Shown piece by piece: positions 43,139 through 52,057 of a stretch of DNA of 64,000 nt; position 1 is the stretch's first letter, and every line of letters begins with the position of its first letter. Location: positions 310,001-374,000 of the forward strand of contig NZ_JAEUAW010000004.1 in assembly GCF_019511665.1 (NCBI RefSeq), written 5' to 3'. The position numbers and the translations under genes were made by a program. Origin of the DNA: Microbacterium jejuense. GTDB taxonomy: Bacteria > Actinomycetota > Actinomycetes > Actinomycetales > Microbacteriaceae. Under the pieces are notes generated by a model that was given only the letters and a program-made list of their open reading frames with translations, searched no databases and was not told where the DNA came from.

Positions 43139-45049
43139 GTGAGCATGCGCGGCGGTGGTGGCGGGGGAGGACACCCCGGCTTCCGTCCGGTGGACACCGA
43201 GGCGCAGCGGCGCGCGAACGCCTCGGCCCCGCGCATCCCCGACCTCGGTGCGCGCGTGGTCGCCCTGTTCCGCCCGTACCTGTGGTCGATCGTGCTCACG
43301 GGCGTCCTCGTCGTGGGCGGCGCCGGCATCGCGGTCATCCCGCCGCTGCTGGTGCAGCGCGTCTTCGACGACGCGCTGTTCCCGGTCGACGGATCGGCGC
43401 CGGACCTCGCGCTGCTGTGGCGTCTCGTGCTCGCGATGATCGCGCTGTTCCTGCTCGGCGCGGCCGTCGGCGTGCTGCAGACGTGGCTCACCTCGACCGT
43501 GGGCAACCGCGTGACCGGAGACCTCCGCACGAAGCTGTTCGACCACCTGCAGTCGATGGAGCTCGCGTTCTTCACGCGCACGAAGACGGGCGTCATCCAG
43601 TCGCGGCTGCAGAACGACGTCGGCGGCGTGTCGGGCGTGCTGACGAACACCGTCACGAGCATCCTCGGCAACGCCGTCACCGTCGTGGCCTCGCTCGTCG
43701 CGATGATCATCATCGACTGGCGCCTCACCCTCATCGCCGTCGTGCTGATGCCGTTCCTCGTGATCGTGCAGCGCCGGGTGGGGCAGGTGCGCGCACGCAT
43801 CGCCGGTGAGACGCAGGAGTCGCTGTCGGAGCTGACCTCGATCACGCAGGAGACCCTGAGCGTCTCGGGCATCCTCCTGTCGAAATCGTTCAACCGGCAG
43901 CGCACCGAGTCGGCGCGCTACGCGGACGAGAACACCAACCAGGTGCGGCTGCAGGTGCGGCGCGCCATGAGCGGCCAGGGCTTCTTCGCGGTCGTGCAGG
44001 TGCTGATGGCCAGCGTGCCCGCCGTGATCTACCTCGTGTCGGGGTACTTCATCTCCGACGGCGCCGACGCGATCACGGCGGGAACGATCGTCGCCTTCAC
44101 GACGGTGCAGGCTCGACTGCTCATGCCTCTCATGGGTCTCATGCGCGTCTCGCTCGACCTGCAGACGTCGTCGGCCCTGTTCGCGCGCATCTTCGAGTAC
44201 CTCGACCTGGTGCCGTCGATCCAGGACGCCCCCGACGCCCTGGACGTCGCCGCGGCGCCCGGGCCGCTCGGCCGCATCGAGTTCCGCGACGTCGTCTTCC
44301 GGTATCCGGATGCCGCACCCGACGCCCACCCGACGCTGCGAGGGGTGTCGTTCGTCGCCGAGCCGGGCCAGCACGTGGCGTTCGTCGGGCCGTCCGGCGC
44401 CGGCAAGACGACCGTGCTGTACCTCACGCCGCGCCTGTACGAGGCGTCCGCGGGATCCGTGCTGTTCGCGGGCGAGGAGGTGCGGCACCTGCGGCAGGAG
44501 TCGATCATCGACAGCGTCGGCATCGTGTCGCAGGAGACGTACCTCTTCCACGCGACGATCCGCGAGAACCTGCGTTACGCCAAGCCCGACGCGACGGATG
44601 CCGAGTTGGAGGCCGCGTGCCGCGCCGCCAACATCCACCATGTCATCTCGGGGTTCGAGAAGGGCTACGACACCGTGGTGGGCGAGCGCGGCTACCGGCT
44701 CTCTGGCGGCGAGAAGCAGCGCATCGCGATCGCGCGCGTGCTGCTGAAGGATCCGCCGGTACTGCTCCTCGACGAGGCGACGTCGGCGCTCGACACGGTG
44801 TCGGAGCGGGTGGTGCAGGAGGCATTGGATGCCGCCTCCCGCGGCCGCACGACGCTCACTGTCGCGCACCGTCTGTCGACGGTGATCGGAGCGGACGTCA
44901 TCCACGTCGTCGAGGGCGGGCGCATCGTCGAGTCGGGCACCCACGCCGAGCTGATCGCGGCCGGCGGGCTCTACTCCGAGCTCGCGGCGCAGCAGCTGGC
45001 GTCGTCGCGCATCCTGGAGGCCGAGCAGGCGCTCGAGGCCGAGGACTGA
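43139..45049 (+). CDS. ABC exporter, fused permease-ATPase
   Basis: 636 aa half-transporter. Membrane domain with six helices (residues about 40-345), then an ATPase domain: Walker A GPSGAGKTT, signature LSGGEKQR, Walker B VLLLDEAT, H-loop AHRLSTV. MsbA/multidrug-type; substrate unknown and it probably works as a homodimer. A glycine-rich N-terminal start (MRGGGGGGGHPGFRP) is unusual. GTG 43139 has TAGGCT 6 nt upstream. Confidence 0.92.
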   Translation: MSMRGGGGGGGHPGFRPVDTEAQRRANASAPRIPDLGARVVALFRPYLWSIVLTGVLVVGGAGIAVIPPLLVQRVFDDALFPVDGSAPDLALLWRLVLAMIALFLLGAAVGVLQTWLTSTVGNRVTGDLRTKLFDHLQSMELAFFTRTKTGVIQSRLQNDVGGVSGVLTNTVTSILGNAVTVVASLVAMIIIDWRLTLIAVVLMPFLVIVQRRVGQVRARIAGETQESLSELTSITQETLSVSGILLSKSFNRQRTESARYADENTNQVRLQVRRAMSGQGFFAVVQVLMASVPAVIYLVSGYFISDGADAITAGTIVAFTTVQARLLMPLMGLMRVSLDLQTSSALFARIFEYLDLVPSIQDAPDALDVAAAPGPLGRIEFRDVVFRYPDAAPDAHPTLRGVSFVAEPGQHVAFVGPSGAGKTTVLYLTPRLYEASAGSVLFAGEEVRHLRQESIIDSVGIVSQETYLFHATIRENLRYAKPDATDAELEAACRAANIHHVISGFEKGYDTVVGERGYRLSGGEKQRIAIARVLLKDPPVLLLDEATSALDTVSERVVQEALDAASRGRTTLTVAHRLSTVIGADVIHVVEGGRIVESGTHAELIAAGGLYSELAAQQLASSRILEAEQALEAED

Positions 45050-45070
45050 TCTCTCACGCGCGGCGTCGCG

Positions 45071-46048
45071 TCACCACAGCTGCGCGGCCGTGACCGCCGT
45101 CGCCGCCGGCTCCGCCAGCTGCACGCCGTCGGCGCGCGCCCACAGCGTCCGGACGAAGGCGCCGAGCTCGCGCCGGTACGCCGGATCGGCATGATCGCGC
45201 GCGAGGTCGACGAGGGGCGGCAGGTCCATCGTGAGGATGAGCCGCACGCGCGCGGCCGCCGCGCGGGTCTGGCCGGCGGCATCCAGCACGGCGATCCCGC
45301 CCGCGAGCGCCTCCAGATAGTCGCGCATGACGGGCAGCTCGCCCTTGTGCTGGGTGATCGACGACCCGTCGGCGCGCTCGCGCCATTCCACCACCACGTC
45401 GGGGATGACGTCGAACGCGCGGGCGCGGGTGTACAGCTGCTGGGCGACGATCTGGTCCTCATACGCCTTGCCGACAGGAAAGCGCAGGCCCGTGCGGCGC
45501 CACAGCTCCGTGCGGCTGACCTTCGACCACGCGACGATGTTGCCGGAGGCCTCGGGGTGGGCGTCGAGCGTCGTGCCCGTGCGCGCCGGGTCGGTGGCGG
45601 CAGCGACCCACGGCTGCACCGAACCGGCGACGTAGCGGCCGTCGGCCTCGGGCCGCAGGCGCACGTAGGCACCCAGCGCGACGTCGCTGCCGCTGCCGAG
45701 GACGGTGCCGACGAGGCGCTCGAGCGCGTGCGGGGTGAAGCGGTCGTCGGCATCGAGGAATCCGAGCAGCGGCGTGCGCACGAGATCGAGCCCGGTGTTG
45801 CGCGCCGCGCTGAGTCCGCCGCGCTCGCGATGATGCACGACGTGGAACCTGTCGTCCGACGCTGCGGCGGCGTCGAACAGCGCGCCCGTCTCGTCGTTCG
45901 ACGCATCGTCGACGAGGATCGCCACCCAGTCGGTGAGCGTCTGCGCGCGGAGCGATTCGAGCGCCTCGGCGGCGTAGGGGCCGACGTCGTAGCCGGGGAC
46001 GATGACGGTCACGACGGGGCTGTGTACGTCTTCGAACCTGCGGGGCAC
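45071..46048 (-). CDS. Family 2 glycosyltransferase
   Basis: 325 aa GT-A fold. N-terminal VTVIVPGYDVGPYAAEALESL, nucleotide-binding VDDASNDET, and the metal-binding DxD as FLDADDRFTP. Likely a cell-wall or exopolysaccharide sugar transferase; acceptor unknown. GTG start with minus-strand TAGGAT (46061-46056) 7 nt upstream. Converges with the ABC exporter, 21 nt apart. Confidence 0.88.
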   Translation of the reverse strand: MPRRFEDVHSPVVTVIVPGYDVGPYAAEALESLRAQTLTDWVAILVDDASNDETGALFDAAAASDDRFHVVHHRERGGLSAARNTGLDLVRTPLLGFLDADDRFTPHALERLVGTVLGSGSDVALGAYVRLRPEADGRYVAGSVQPWVAAATDPARTGTTLDAHPEASGNIVAWSKVSRTELWRRTGLRFPVGKAYEDQIVAQQLYTRARAFDVIPDVVVEWRERADGSSITQHKGELPVMRDYLEALAGGIAVLDAAGQTRAAAARVRLILTMDLPPLVDLARDHADPAYRRELGAFVRTLWARADGVQLAEPAATAVTAAQLW

Positions 46049-46093
46049 GCCCCCGATCCTAGGGCGCCTGACGAGCGGGTCGGTCCGCCGGCG

Positions 46094-47245
46094 TCATCCG
46101 GCGACGGCTGCGACCGAGGCCTCGACGGCATCGGCGACGGCGTCCAGCGGTGCGTTCAGCCACCGAGGGAAGGTGAAGCGCACGGCCGTCTGCGCCACCT
46201 CGGGAGCAACGCCCATCGCCACGAGGACGTGCGAGGGCTCGTCGCTTCCGGCGGCGCACGCCGAACCGCTCGACGACACGACGCCGCGGCGCTCCAGCTC
46301 CAGCAGCACCGCCTCCCCGCTCGTGCCCGCGAACGTGAAGCTGGCCGTGCCGGCAAGCCGGTGCTTCGGGTCGCCGGTGAGCCGCGCGGACGGCACGCGC
46401 TCGAGGACGCGCGCGATGAAGCGGTCGCGGAGGGCTTCGACGCGCGCGGATGCCTCAGCCCGCTCCTGTTCGGCGAGCTCCAGCGCGGTCGCGAACCCGA
46501 CGGCGCCCGCGACGTCCTCCGTGCCGCTGCGGCGCCCGCGCTCCTGTCCGCCGCCGTGCAGCAGCGGCTCCAGGGGGATGCGCCCGCGCACCCCGAGCAC
46601 TCCTGTGCCCTTGGGTGCTCCGAGCTTGTGACCGGCGAGCGAGATCGCGTCGTAGCCGAGCTCCGCCGCCGAGAGGGGCAGCCAGCCTGCGGCCTGGACC
46701 GCGTCGAGGTGCAGCGGCACCCCGCGTCCGTGCACGGCTGCGGCCAGTGCGGCGGCATCCTGGATCGTCCCGATCTCGTTGTTCGCGTAGCCGATCGCGA
46801 CGAGGGCGGTGTCGTCGCGCAGGGCGGCGGCGACGGCATCCACCGACACGCGTCCGTGCGCGTCGACCGGGACGCGGGTCGCCTCGAACCCGTGGACCCG
46901 CTCGAGGTAGGCGACCGATTCGAGCACCGACTCATGCTCGATCGGCGTCGTCACGACGTGCGCCCGCCGGTCGTCGCGGCGCAGCGCCGCGGCGATCGCG
47001 ATGCCCTTGATCGCGAGGTTGTTGGCCTCGGTGCCGCCGCTCGTGAAGACGACGTCGCCGGCGCGCAGACCGAGGATCCGCGCGACGCGGGCTCGTGCGT
47101 CCGAGAGAGCATCGGCGGCGGCCTCGCCGACCGTGTGGTGGCTCGAAGGGTTGCCGTACCACCGCGTGAGGTACGGCATCATCGCCTCGAGCACCTCGGG
47201 GCGCACCGGCGTGGTCGCCGCGTTGTCGAGGTAGAGCATGCTCAT
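46094..47245 (-). CDS. Cysteine desulfurase (NifS/IscS family)
   Basis: 383 aa PLP enzyme releasing sulfur from cysteine for Fe-S assembly. N-terminal YLDNAATTPVRPEV, PLP lysine in SLAGHKLGAPKG, active-site cysteine in SSSGSACAAGSDEPSH. Lies 12 nt after nadC as the last gene of the nad operon, so it probably supplies sulfur for the NadA [4Fe-4S] cluster, as proposed for NifS beside nad genes in Bacillus. A general role is also possible. Confidence 0.92.
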   Translation of the reverse strand: MSMLYLDNAATTPVRPEVLEAMMPYLTRWYGNPSSHHTVGEAAADALSDARARVARILGLRAGDVVFTSGGTEANNLAIKGIAIAAALRRDDRRAHVVTTPIEHESVLESVAYLERVHGFEATRVPVDAHGRVSVDAVAAALRDDTALVAIGYANNEIGTIQDAAALAAAVHGRGVPLHLDAVQAAGWLPLSAAELGYDAISLAGHKLGAPKGTGVLGVRGRIPLEPLLHGGGQERGRRSGTEDVAGAVGFATALELAEQERAEASARVEALRDRFIARVLERVPSARLTGDPKHRLAGTASFTFAGTSGEAVLLELERRGVVSSSGSACAAGSDEPSHVLVAMGVAPEVAQTAVRFTFPRWLNAPLDAVADAVEASVAAVAG

Positions 47246-47257
47246 GGGGACTCGCCG

Positions 47258-48115
47258 TCAGGCCGCGTCGATCCGGACGTCGAGCCCGAGGTCGAGGGCG
47301 CGCGCCGAGTGCGTGAGCGCGCCGACCGAGATGACGTCGACGCCGGTCTCGGCGATGGCGCGGACCGTCTGCAGCGACACGCCGCCCGAGGCCTCCACCG
47401 TGGCCCGGCCGGCGACCTGGGCGACACCGGTGCGCAGGTCGTCGAGCGAGAAGTTGTCGAGCATGATCGTGCCGATGCCGGCCGCGAGCACAGGCTCGAT
47501 CTGGTCGAGCCGGTCCACCTCGACCTCGATGTGCGTCGTGTGGGGCAGGAAGTCCTTCGCCGCGAGGAGCGCCGCCGTGGACGACACGCCCTTCTGCGCG
47601 AGCACGGCGAGGTGGTTGTCCTTGGCCATGACGGCATCCGAGAGCGAGTGGCGGTGGTTGCGCCCGCCGCCGTCGCGCACGGCCTTGCGCTCGAACGCGC
47701 GCAGCCCCGGCGTCGTCTTGCGGGTGTCGGCGATGCGCGCGCCGGTGTGCGCCACCTCGGCCACGTACGCTCCGGTGAGGGTCGCGATGCCCGACATGCG
47801 CTGCACGAAGTTGAGCCCGATGCGCTCGGCCGTGAGCACGCCGCGCGCGGGACCGGTCACGACCGCGAGCACCGCGCCGGGCTCGAACCACTCGCCGTCC
47901 TCGACCACGAGCTCGACGTCGATGCGCGGATCGGTGAGGCGGAAGGCGGCCTCGAACACCTCGCCGCCCGAGAAGACGCCGCGCTCGCGTGCGACGAGGT
48001 CCGCGCGTGCCACCGCGGTCTCGGGGATCAGCGCCTCGCTCGTGAGGTCGCCCCAGGGAGCGTCCTCCTCCAGTGCGGCGGCGACGGTGCGGTCGATCAC
48101 GGCTCGCGTCAGCAT
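47258..48115 (-). CDS. nadC: Nicotinate-nucleotide pyrophosphorylase (carboxylating)
   Basis: 285 aa. Converts quinolinate and PRPP to nicotinate mononucleotide. Signatures: ERIGLNFVQRMSGIATLT, ADTRKTTPGLRAFEKKAV-like segment (actual RAFERKAVRDGGGRNHR), and VEVEVDRLDQ. The ATG lies inside the last codons of nadB (7-nt overlap), indicating coupled translation. Confidence 0.95.
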   Translation of the reverse strand: MLTRAVIDRTVAAALEEDAPWGDLTSEALIPETAVARADLVARERGVFSGGEVFEAAFRLTDPRIDVELVVEDGEWFEPGAVLAVVTGPARGVLTAERIGLNFVQRMSGIATLTGAYVAEVAHTGARIADTRKTTPGLRAFERKAVRDGGGRNHRHSLSDAVMAKDNHLAVLAQKGVSSTAALLAAKDFLPHTTHIEVEVDRLDQIEPVLAAGIGTIMLDNFSLDDLRTGVAQVAGRATVEASGGVSLQTVRAIAETGVDVISVGALTHSARALDLGLDVRIDAA

Positions 48116-49704
48116 GCGACGGCCTCCTCCTGGTGCGGCGCGGCGGCCGCGCCGGCGGCGTCGTCGGAACGGAAGTGGGCGCCGACCGACGAACGGCGGG
48201 CGCGCGCGGCGGCGACGGCCTGCTCTGCCACGAGTAGCAGGTTCTCGTCCTCGTGGTCGTGCTCGCTGCGCGGTGCGCGCGCCTGCGCCCGCCACGACGC
48301 GATGAGGGATGCCGCGTGCCCGAGGCCCGCTTCGTCGCGCACGAGTCCCGCGTCCTCCCACATGAGGTGCTGCAGGGCGGAGCGCGAGAACGGCGGGGCG
48401 TCGGACGCCGGAGCGGTCGGCTCGGCCGGCGGGACGGAGGGCGGCGCCGGCGCGAGGGTCAGGACGGGCCAGGCACCGGATGCCGCGTCCGCAGCGATCG
48501 CGTCGCCCGCGCGGGCGCCGAACACGGCGCCCTCGAGGAGCGAGTTCGAGGCGAGGCGATTCGCGCCGTGCACGCCGGTGCGCGCCGTCTCGCCGACGGC
48601 GTAGAGCCCGGGGAGCGTCGTGCGCCCGTGCAGGTCGGTCGCGACGCCGCCCATGAGGAAGTGCGCTGCGGGCTTCACCGGGATCGGCTCGCGCGCCCAG
48701 TCGAGGCCGCGCTCACGGACCACCGCGTCGATGGTCGGAAAGCGACGCGAGAGGAAGGCGGCCCGCTCGCCGGCATCAGCCGAGTGCAGATGCGTGGCGT
48801 CGAGGAACACCGGCCTGCCGTCCTGCTCCTCCATCTGGTGGGCGATGGCCCGGGCGACGATGTCGCGCGGCGCGAGCTCGCCGTCGGGGTGGGCGTCGAA
48901 CGCGAAACGGCGCCCGTGCTCGTCGACAAGCGTGGCGCCCTCCCCGCGCACCGCCTCCGACACGAGGAACGAGTCGCCCGCCGCAAGCACCGTGGGATGG
49001 AACTGGTAGAACTCCAGGTCGCGCACCGCGGCACCCGCCCGGATCGCCGCGGCGATGCCGTCGCCCGTCGCCACCTCGGGGTTCGTGGAGTGCGCGTACA
49101 GCTCGCCGGCACCGCCGGTCGCGAGGATGACGGCGTCGGCGGCGAGCGTCTCGCGGCGCCCGGGAACCGTGTCGGACTCGCCGACGAGGAGCTCGACGCC
49201 GGCGACGCGGCCGTGCGTCACGACGAGGTCGACGAGGAAGGCGTGCTCCACGACGGTGACCGCGCTCGCGCGGAGCCGGGCGACGAGGGCCCTCTCGATC
49301 GCCGTGCCCGTCGCATCCCCGCCGGCATGGAGGATGCGCGGGTACGAGTGCGCCGCCTCCAGCCCCTTCACGAACCCGCCGCTCGCATCGAGGTCGAACG
49401 CGACGCCGAGGGCGATCAGCTCGCGGATCCGGTCCGGCCCCTCATCGACGAGCACGCGCACCGCGGCCTCATCGCCGATCCCGGCGCCGGCGACCAGCGT
49501 GTCGTGCACGTGGTCCTCGGCCCGGTCGTCGTCGAACATCACGCCCGCGATGCCGCCCTGGGCGAAGCGCGTGTTCGCGTGCTCGAGCACGTCCTTGGTG
49601 ACCAGCGTCACGCGGCAGCCGTGCTCGACCGCGTGCAGCGCCGTCAGCAGTCCGGCGATGCCCGAGCCGACGACCACCGCGCGCGGCGCGTCGGATGCGG
49701 TCAT
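48109..49704 (-). CDS. nadB: L-aspartate oxidase
   Basis: 531 aa flavoprotein oxidising L-aspartate to iminoaspartate, the substrate of NadA. FAD motif VVVGSGIAGLLTALHA at residues about 9-24; active-site HPTVL and the GARTGVHGANRLASNSLLE-like FAD segment (here ETARTGVHGANRLASNS). The ATG overlaps the nadA stop (ATGA) and its own end overlaps nadC. Confidence 0.95.
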   Translation of the reverse strand: MTASDAPRAVVVGSGIAGLLTALHAVEHGCRVTLVTKDVLEHANTRFAQGGIAGVMFDDDRAEDHVHDTLVAGAGIGDEAAVRVLVDEGPDRIRELIALGVAFDLDASGGFVKGLEAAHSYPRILHAGGDATGTAIERALVARLRASAVTVVEHAFLVDLVVTHGRVAGVELLVGESDTVPGRRETLAADAVILATGGAGELYAHSTNPEVATGDGIAAAIRAGAAVRDLEFYQFHPTVLAAGDSFLVSEAVRGEGATLVDEHGRRFAFDAHPDGELAPRDIVARAIAHQMEEQDGRPVFLDATHLHSADAGERAAFLSRRFPTIDAVVRERGLDWAREPIPVKPAAHFLMGGVATDLHGRTTLPGLYAVGETARTGVHGANRLASNSLLEGAVFGARAGDAIAADAASGAWPVLTLAPAPPSVPPAEPTAPASDAPPFSRSALQHLMWEDAGLVRDEAGLGHAASLIASWRAQARAPRSEHDHEDENLLLVAEQAVAAARARRSSVGAHFRSDDAAGAAAAPHQEEAVAC

Positions 49705-51053
49705 GAGGCGTTCTCCCAATCCGCCGCGGGGGCGGCCGGCGGCTTGGCCGCCAGCATCCGCTCCAGGGCGAGGCGGGCGGGCTCCGCGACGTCCTGCGGC
49801 ACCGTGATGCGGTTGCGCACGTCGCCGTCGACCAGGCCCTCCAGCACCCATGCCAGGTAGCCGGGGTGGATGCGGTACATCGTCGAGCACGGGCACACCA
49901 CCGGGTCGAGGCAGAAGATCGTGTGCTGAGGGTGCTCGGCAGCCAGTCGCTGCACGAGGTTCACCTCGGTGCCGATGGCGAACGTCGTCGGCTCGGTCGC
50001 GGCCTCGATCGCCTTGCGGATGTAGTCAGTCGACCCCGCCTCGTCCGCCGCGTCGACGACCTCCATGGGGCACTCCGGGTGGACGATGACGCGCACGCCC
50101 GGGTGCTCGGCGCGCGCCTTCTCGATCTGGTCGACCGAGAAGCGTCGGTGGACCGAGCAGAAGCCGTGCCACAGGATCACGCGCGCATCGGCCAACGTCT
50201 GTGCGTCCGAGCCGCCGTAGGGCTTGCGCGGGTTCCACATCGGCATCTGCTCGAGCGGCACCCCCATCGCCTTCGCGGTGTTGCGGCCGAGGTGCTGGTC
50301 GGGGAAGAACAGCACGCGGCGACCGCGCTCGAACGCCCACTCCAGCACCGTCCGCGCGTTGGAGGACGTGCAGACGATGCCGCCGTGACGGCCGACGAAG
50401 CCCTTGATGGCGGCGCTGGAGTTCATGTACGTCACCGGCACGACGGGCACGAAACCCTCGGCATCCTTCGCATCCATGTCGCCGTAGATCTCGGCGAGCT
50501 GCTCCCACGCCTCTTCGACCTGGTCGATGTCGGCCATGTCGGCCATCGAGCAGCCGGCGGCGAGGTTCGGGAGGATGACGGCCTGCTCCGGGCGCGACAG
50601 CAGGTCGGCCGTCTCGGCCATGAAGTGCACGCCGCAGAACACGATCGCCTCGGCGTCGGGGTGCTCGAGCGCCGCGTTCGCGAGCTGGAAGGAGTCGCCG
50701 ACGTAATCGGCGTGCACGACGACCTCTTCGCGCTGATAGAAGTGGCCGAGCACCACGACGCGGTCGCCGAGCGTCGCCTTGGCCGCGCGGATGCGCGCGG
50801 CGAGCTCGGCCTCCGACGCCTCGCGGTACTCGAGCGGCAGCTCGCCCTGGCGCGGCGATCCGGTCGGGATGACGTCGCCCATCGACGAGCCCGGACCGTA
50901 GCCCGGACGCGTGTCGAAGTCCCACGGACCGGCGGCGAGGTCGGTGTTGCAGGTCTCACCCTGCAGCGCACCCGAGACGATCGCCTGGATCTCGTGGTCG
51001 ACAGAAGGGTCGAGCTCGGGCCGGGGCTGGAGGGTGATGTTGACGGCGGGCAT
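49701..51053 (-). CDS. nadA: Quinolinate synthase A
   Basis: 450 aa [4Fe-4S] enzyme condensing iminoaspartate with dihydroxyacetone phosphate. Cluster cysteines are likely in AAGCSMADMA, the HPECPMEV segment and CLDPVVCPCS; HFYQREEVVVHADYVGDS is the N-terminal signature. An N-terminal extension of about 75 residues precedes the family core, giving a long protein. Second gene of the operon, 24 nt after nrtR. Confidence 0.95.
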   Translation of the reverse strand: MPAVNITLQPRPELDPSVDHEIQAIVSGALQGETCNTDLAAGPWDFDTRPGYGPGSSMGDVIPTGSPRQGELPLEYREASEAELAARIRAAKATLGDRVVVLGHFYQREEVVVHADYVGDSFQLANAALEHPDAEAIVFCGVHFMAETADLLSRPEQAVILPNLAAGCSMADMADIDQVEEAWEQLAEIYGDMDAKDAEGFVPVVPVTYMNSSAAIKGFVGRHGGIVCTSSNARTVLEWAFERGRRVLFFPDQHLGRNTAKAMGVPLEQMPMWNPRKPYGGSDAQTLADARVILWHGFCSVHRRFSVDQIEKARAEHPGVRVIVHPECPMEVVDAADEAGSTDYIRKAIEAATEPTTFAIGTEVNLVQRLAAEHPQHTIFCLDPVVCPCSTMYRIHPGYLAWVLEGLVDGDVRNRITVPQDVAEPARLALERMLAAKPPAAPAADWENAS

Positions 51054-51077
51054 GTCGGGCGCTCCGTTCGGGATGGG

Positions 51078-51818
51078 TCAGTGGACGGCGTCGAGCGGGC
51101 CGCGATCGGCGAGCTCGACGTCCTGGTTGTAGCGGTACAGCCGCGCGGGGCGGTGGCTGCCGGTGCGGAAGCGGTCGGTCGGGATGAGGGTGCCCGAGTT
51201 CTCGACCTGCCGACGGAAGTTCGCGGGGTCCAGGCGGCGGCCGAGGATGGCCTCATACACCTCGCGCAGGTCGGCCAGGGTGAACTCGTCGGCGAGCAGG
51301 CCGTGCGCGATGCGGCTGTAGCCCACCTTGTTGCGCAGGCGCCACAGCGCGTAGTCGACGATCTCGTTGTGGTCGAAGGCCAGTCGGGGGAGCGCGGCGG
51401 CATCGAACCACTGCACGTTCTCGGTCGCGAAGAGGGGCTCGACGGCATCCTCCGAGATCTCGTCGGCGCGGATGAGTGCCCAGTACACGATCGAGACGAC
51501 CCGCGTGGGGGAGCGGTCGACCGCGCCGAACGCGTACAGCTGCTCGAGATAGCTCGGTGCCAGCCCGGTCGTCTCGGCGAGGGTGCGGGATGCCGCGGCA
51601 TCGAGGCTCTCGGCGATGTCGAGCCATCCGCCCGGCAGAGCCCACTGGCCCTCGTGCGGGTCGCGCGTGCGTCGCACGAGGGGGAGCGCCACCCGTGCCG
51701 CCTCGCCGCCGTCCAGTCGCCGCAGCGCGAAGATGACGGTCGACACGGCGACGCGCGTCACGTCTGCGGCGGCGGACGCGACGGTCGCGGGAGTGGTGTC
51801 GGCGGTTGTTCTGGTCAT
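51078..51818 (-). CDS. nrtR: NrtR-type Nudix-related transcriptional regulator of NAD metabolism
   Basis: 246 aa. N-terminal Nudix-like domain (residues about 20-155; ALPGGWLDIAESLDAAASRTLAETTGL is a degenerate Nudix box) followed by a winged-helix domain (about 165-240; EFTLADLREVYEAILGR, NFRRQVENSGTL). NrtR proteins repress NAD-biosynthesis genes and release DNA on binding ADP-ribose or related ligands. First gene of the nad operon and next to two candidate operators, so autoregulation is likely. Confidence 0.88.
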   Translation of the reverse strand: MTRTTADTTPATVASAAADVTRVAVSTVIFALRRLDGGEAARVALPLVRRTRDPHEGQWALPGGWLDIAESLDAAASRTLAETTGLAPSYLEQLYAFGAVDRSPTRVVSIVYWALIRADEISEDAVEPLFATENVQWFDAAALPRLAFDHNEIVDYALWRLRNKVGYSRIAHGLLADEFTLADLREVYEAILGRRLDPANFRRQVENSGTLIPTDRFRTGSHRPARLYRYNQDVELADRGPLDAVH

Positions 51819-51857
51819 GATGACTCTAACTAGGTCCGATCATAGTGTCAGAGTGAC
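51814..51857 (-). promoter_or_regulatory. nrtR-nad operon promoter with two GTCA-N3-TGAC palindromes
   Basis: Palindromes GTCATGATGAC at 51814-51824 and GTCAGAGTGAC at 51847-51857 have centres 33 bp apart, three helical turns. On the minus strand a -35-like TGACAC (51850-51845) and a -10-like TAGAGT (51828-51823) with a 16-bp spacer are overlapped by them; the proximal one also covers the start codon. Candidate NrtR operator. Confidence 0.6.
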
Positions 51858-51954
51858 CTGAAGCCAAACCGGCGTCGACACAAACCGCGGATCACGACGC
51901 CGGAGTCGAACCGTTGCCAAGACGTGACGAATCCGGGATGCGGCGCCGGGGAAT

Positions 51955-51987
51955 GTTTGTTAGGTTTACGTTCAAACGTTTGTTAGG
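51955..51987 (+). promoter_or_regulatory. Importer-operon control region with direct repeats and palindrome
   Basis: GTTTGTTAGG repeats at 51955-51964 and 51978-51987, 23 nt apart, with a palindrome ACGTT-CA-AACGT at 51968-51979 between them. This is an A+T-rich island in GC-rich DNA, about 70-100 nt before the binding-protein gene. LacI-type operators have this size and symmetry, but no local regulator gene is present. Confidence 0.5.
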
Positions 51988-52057
51988 GAACAGAACTAAT
52001 GGACGTCCCCGGGTGCCCTGCACTCCTCCCTGCAATGCCGCACGAGAGAAAGAACCA

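Noticed and set aside
45191-48604. Very long open frame on the plus strand opposite the glycosyltransferase, desulfurase, nadC and nadB genes (similar long frames at 18302-20944 and, minus strand, 60672-63449).
   Set aside because: They lie antisense to well-recognised genes, have low-complexity Arg/His/Asp-rich translations with no domain, and are expected where GC-rich third positions remove stop codons.
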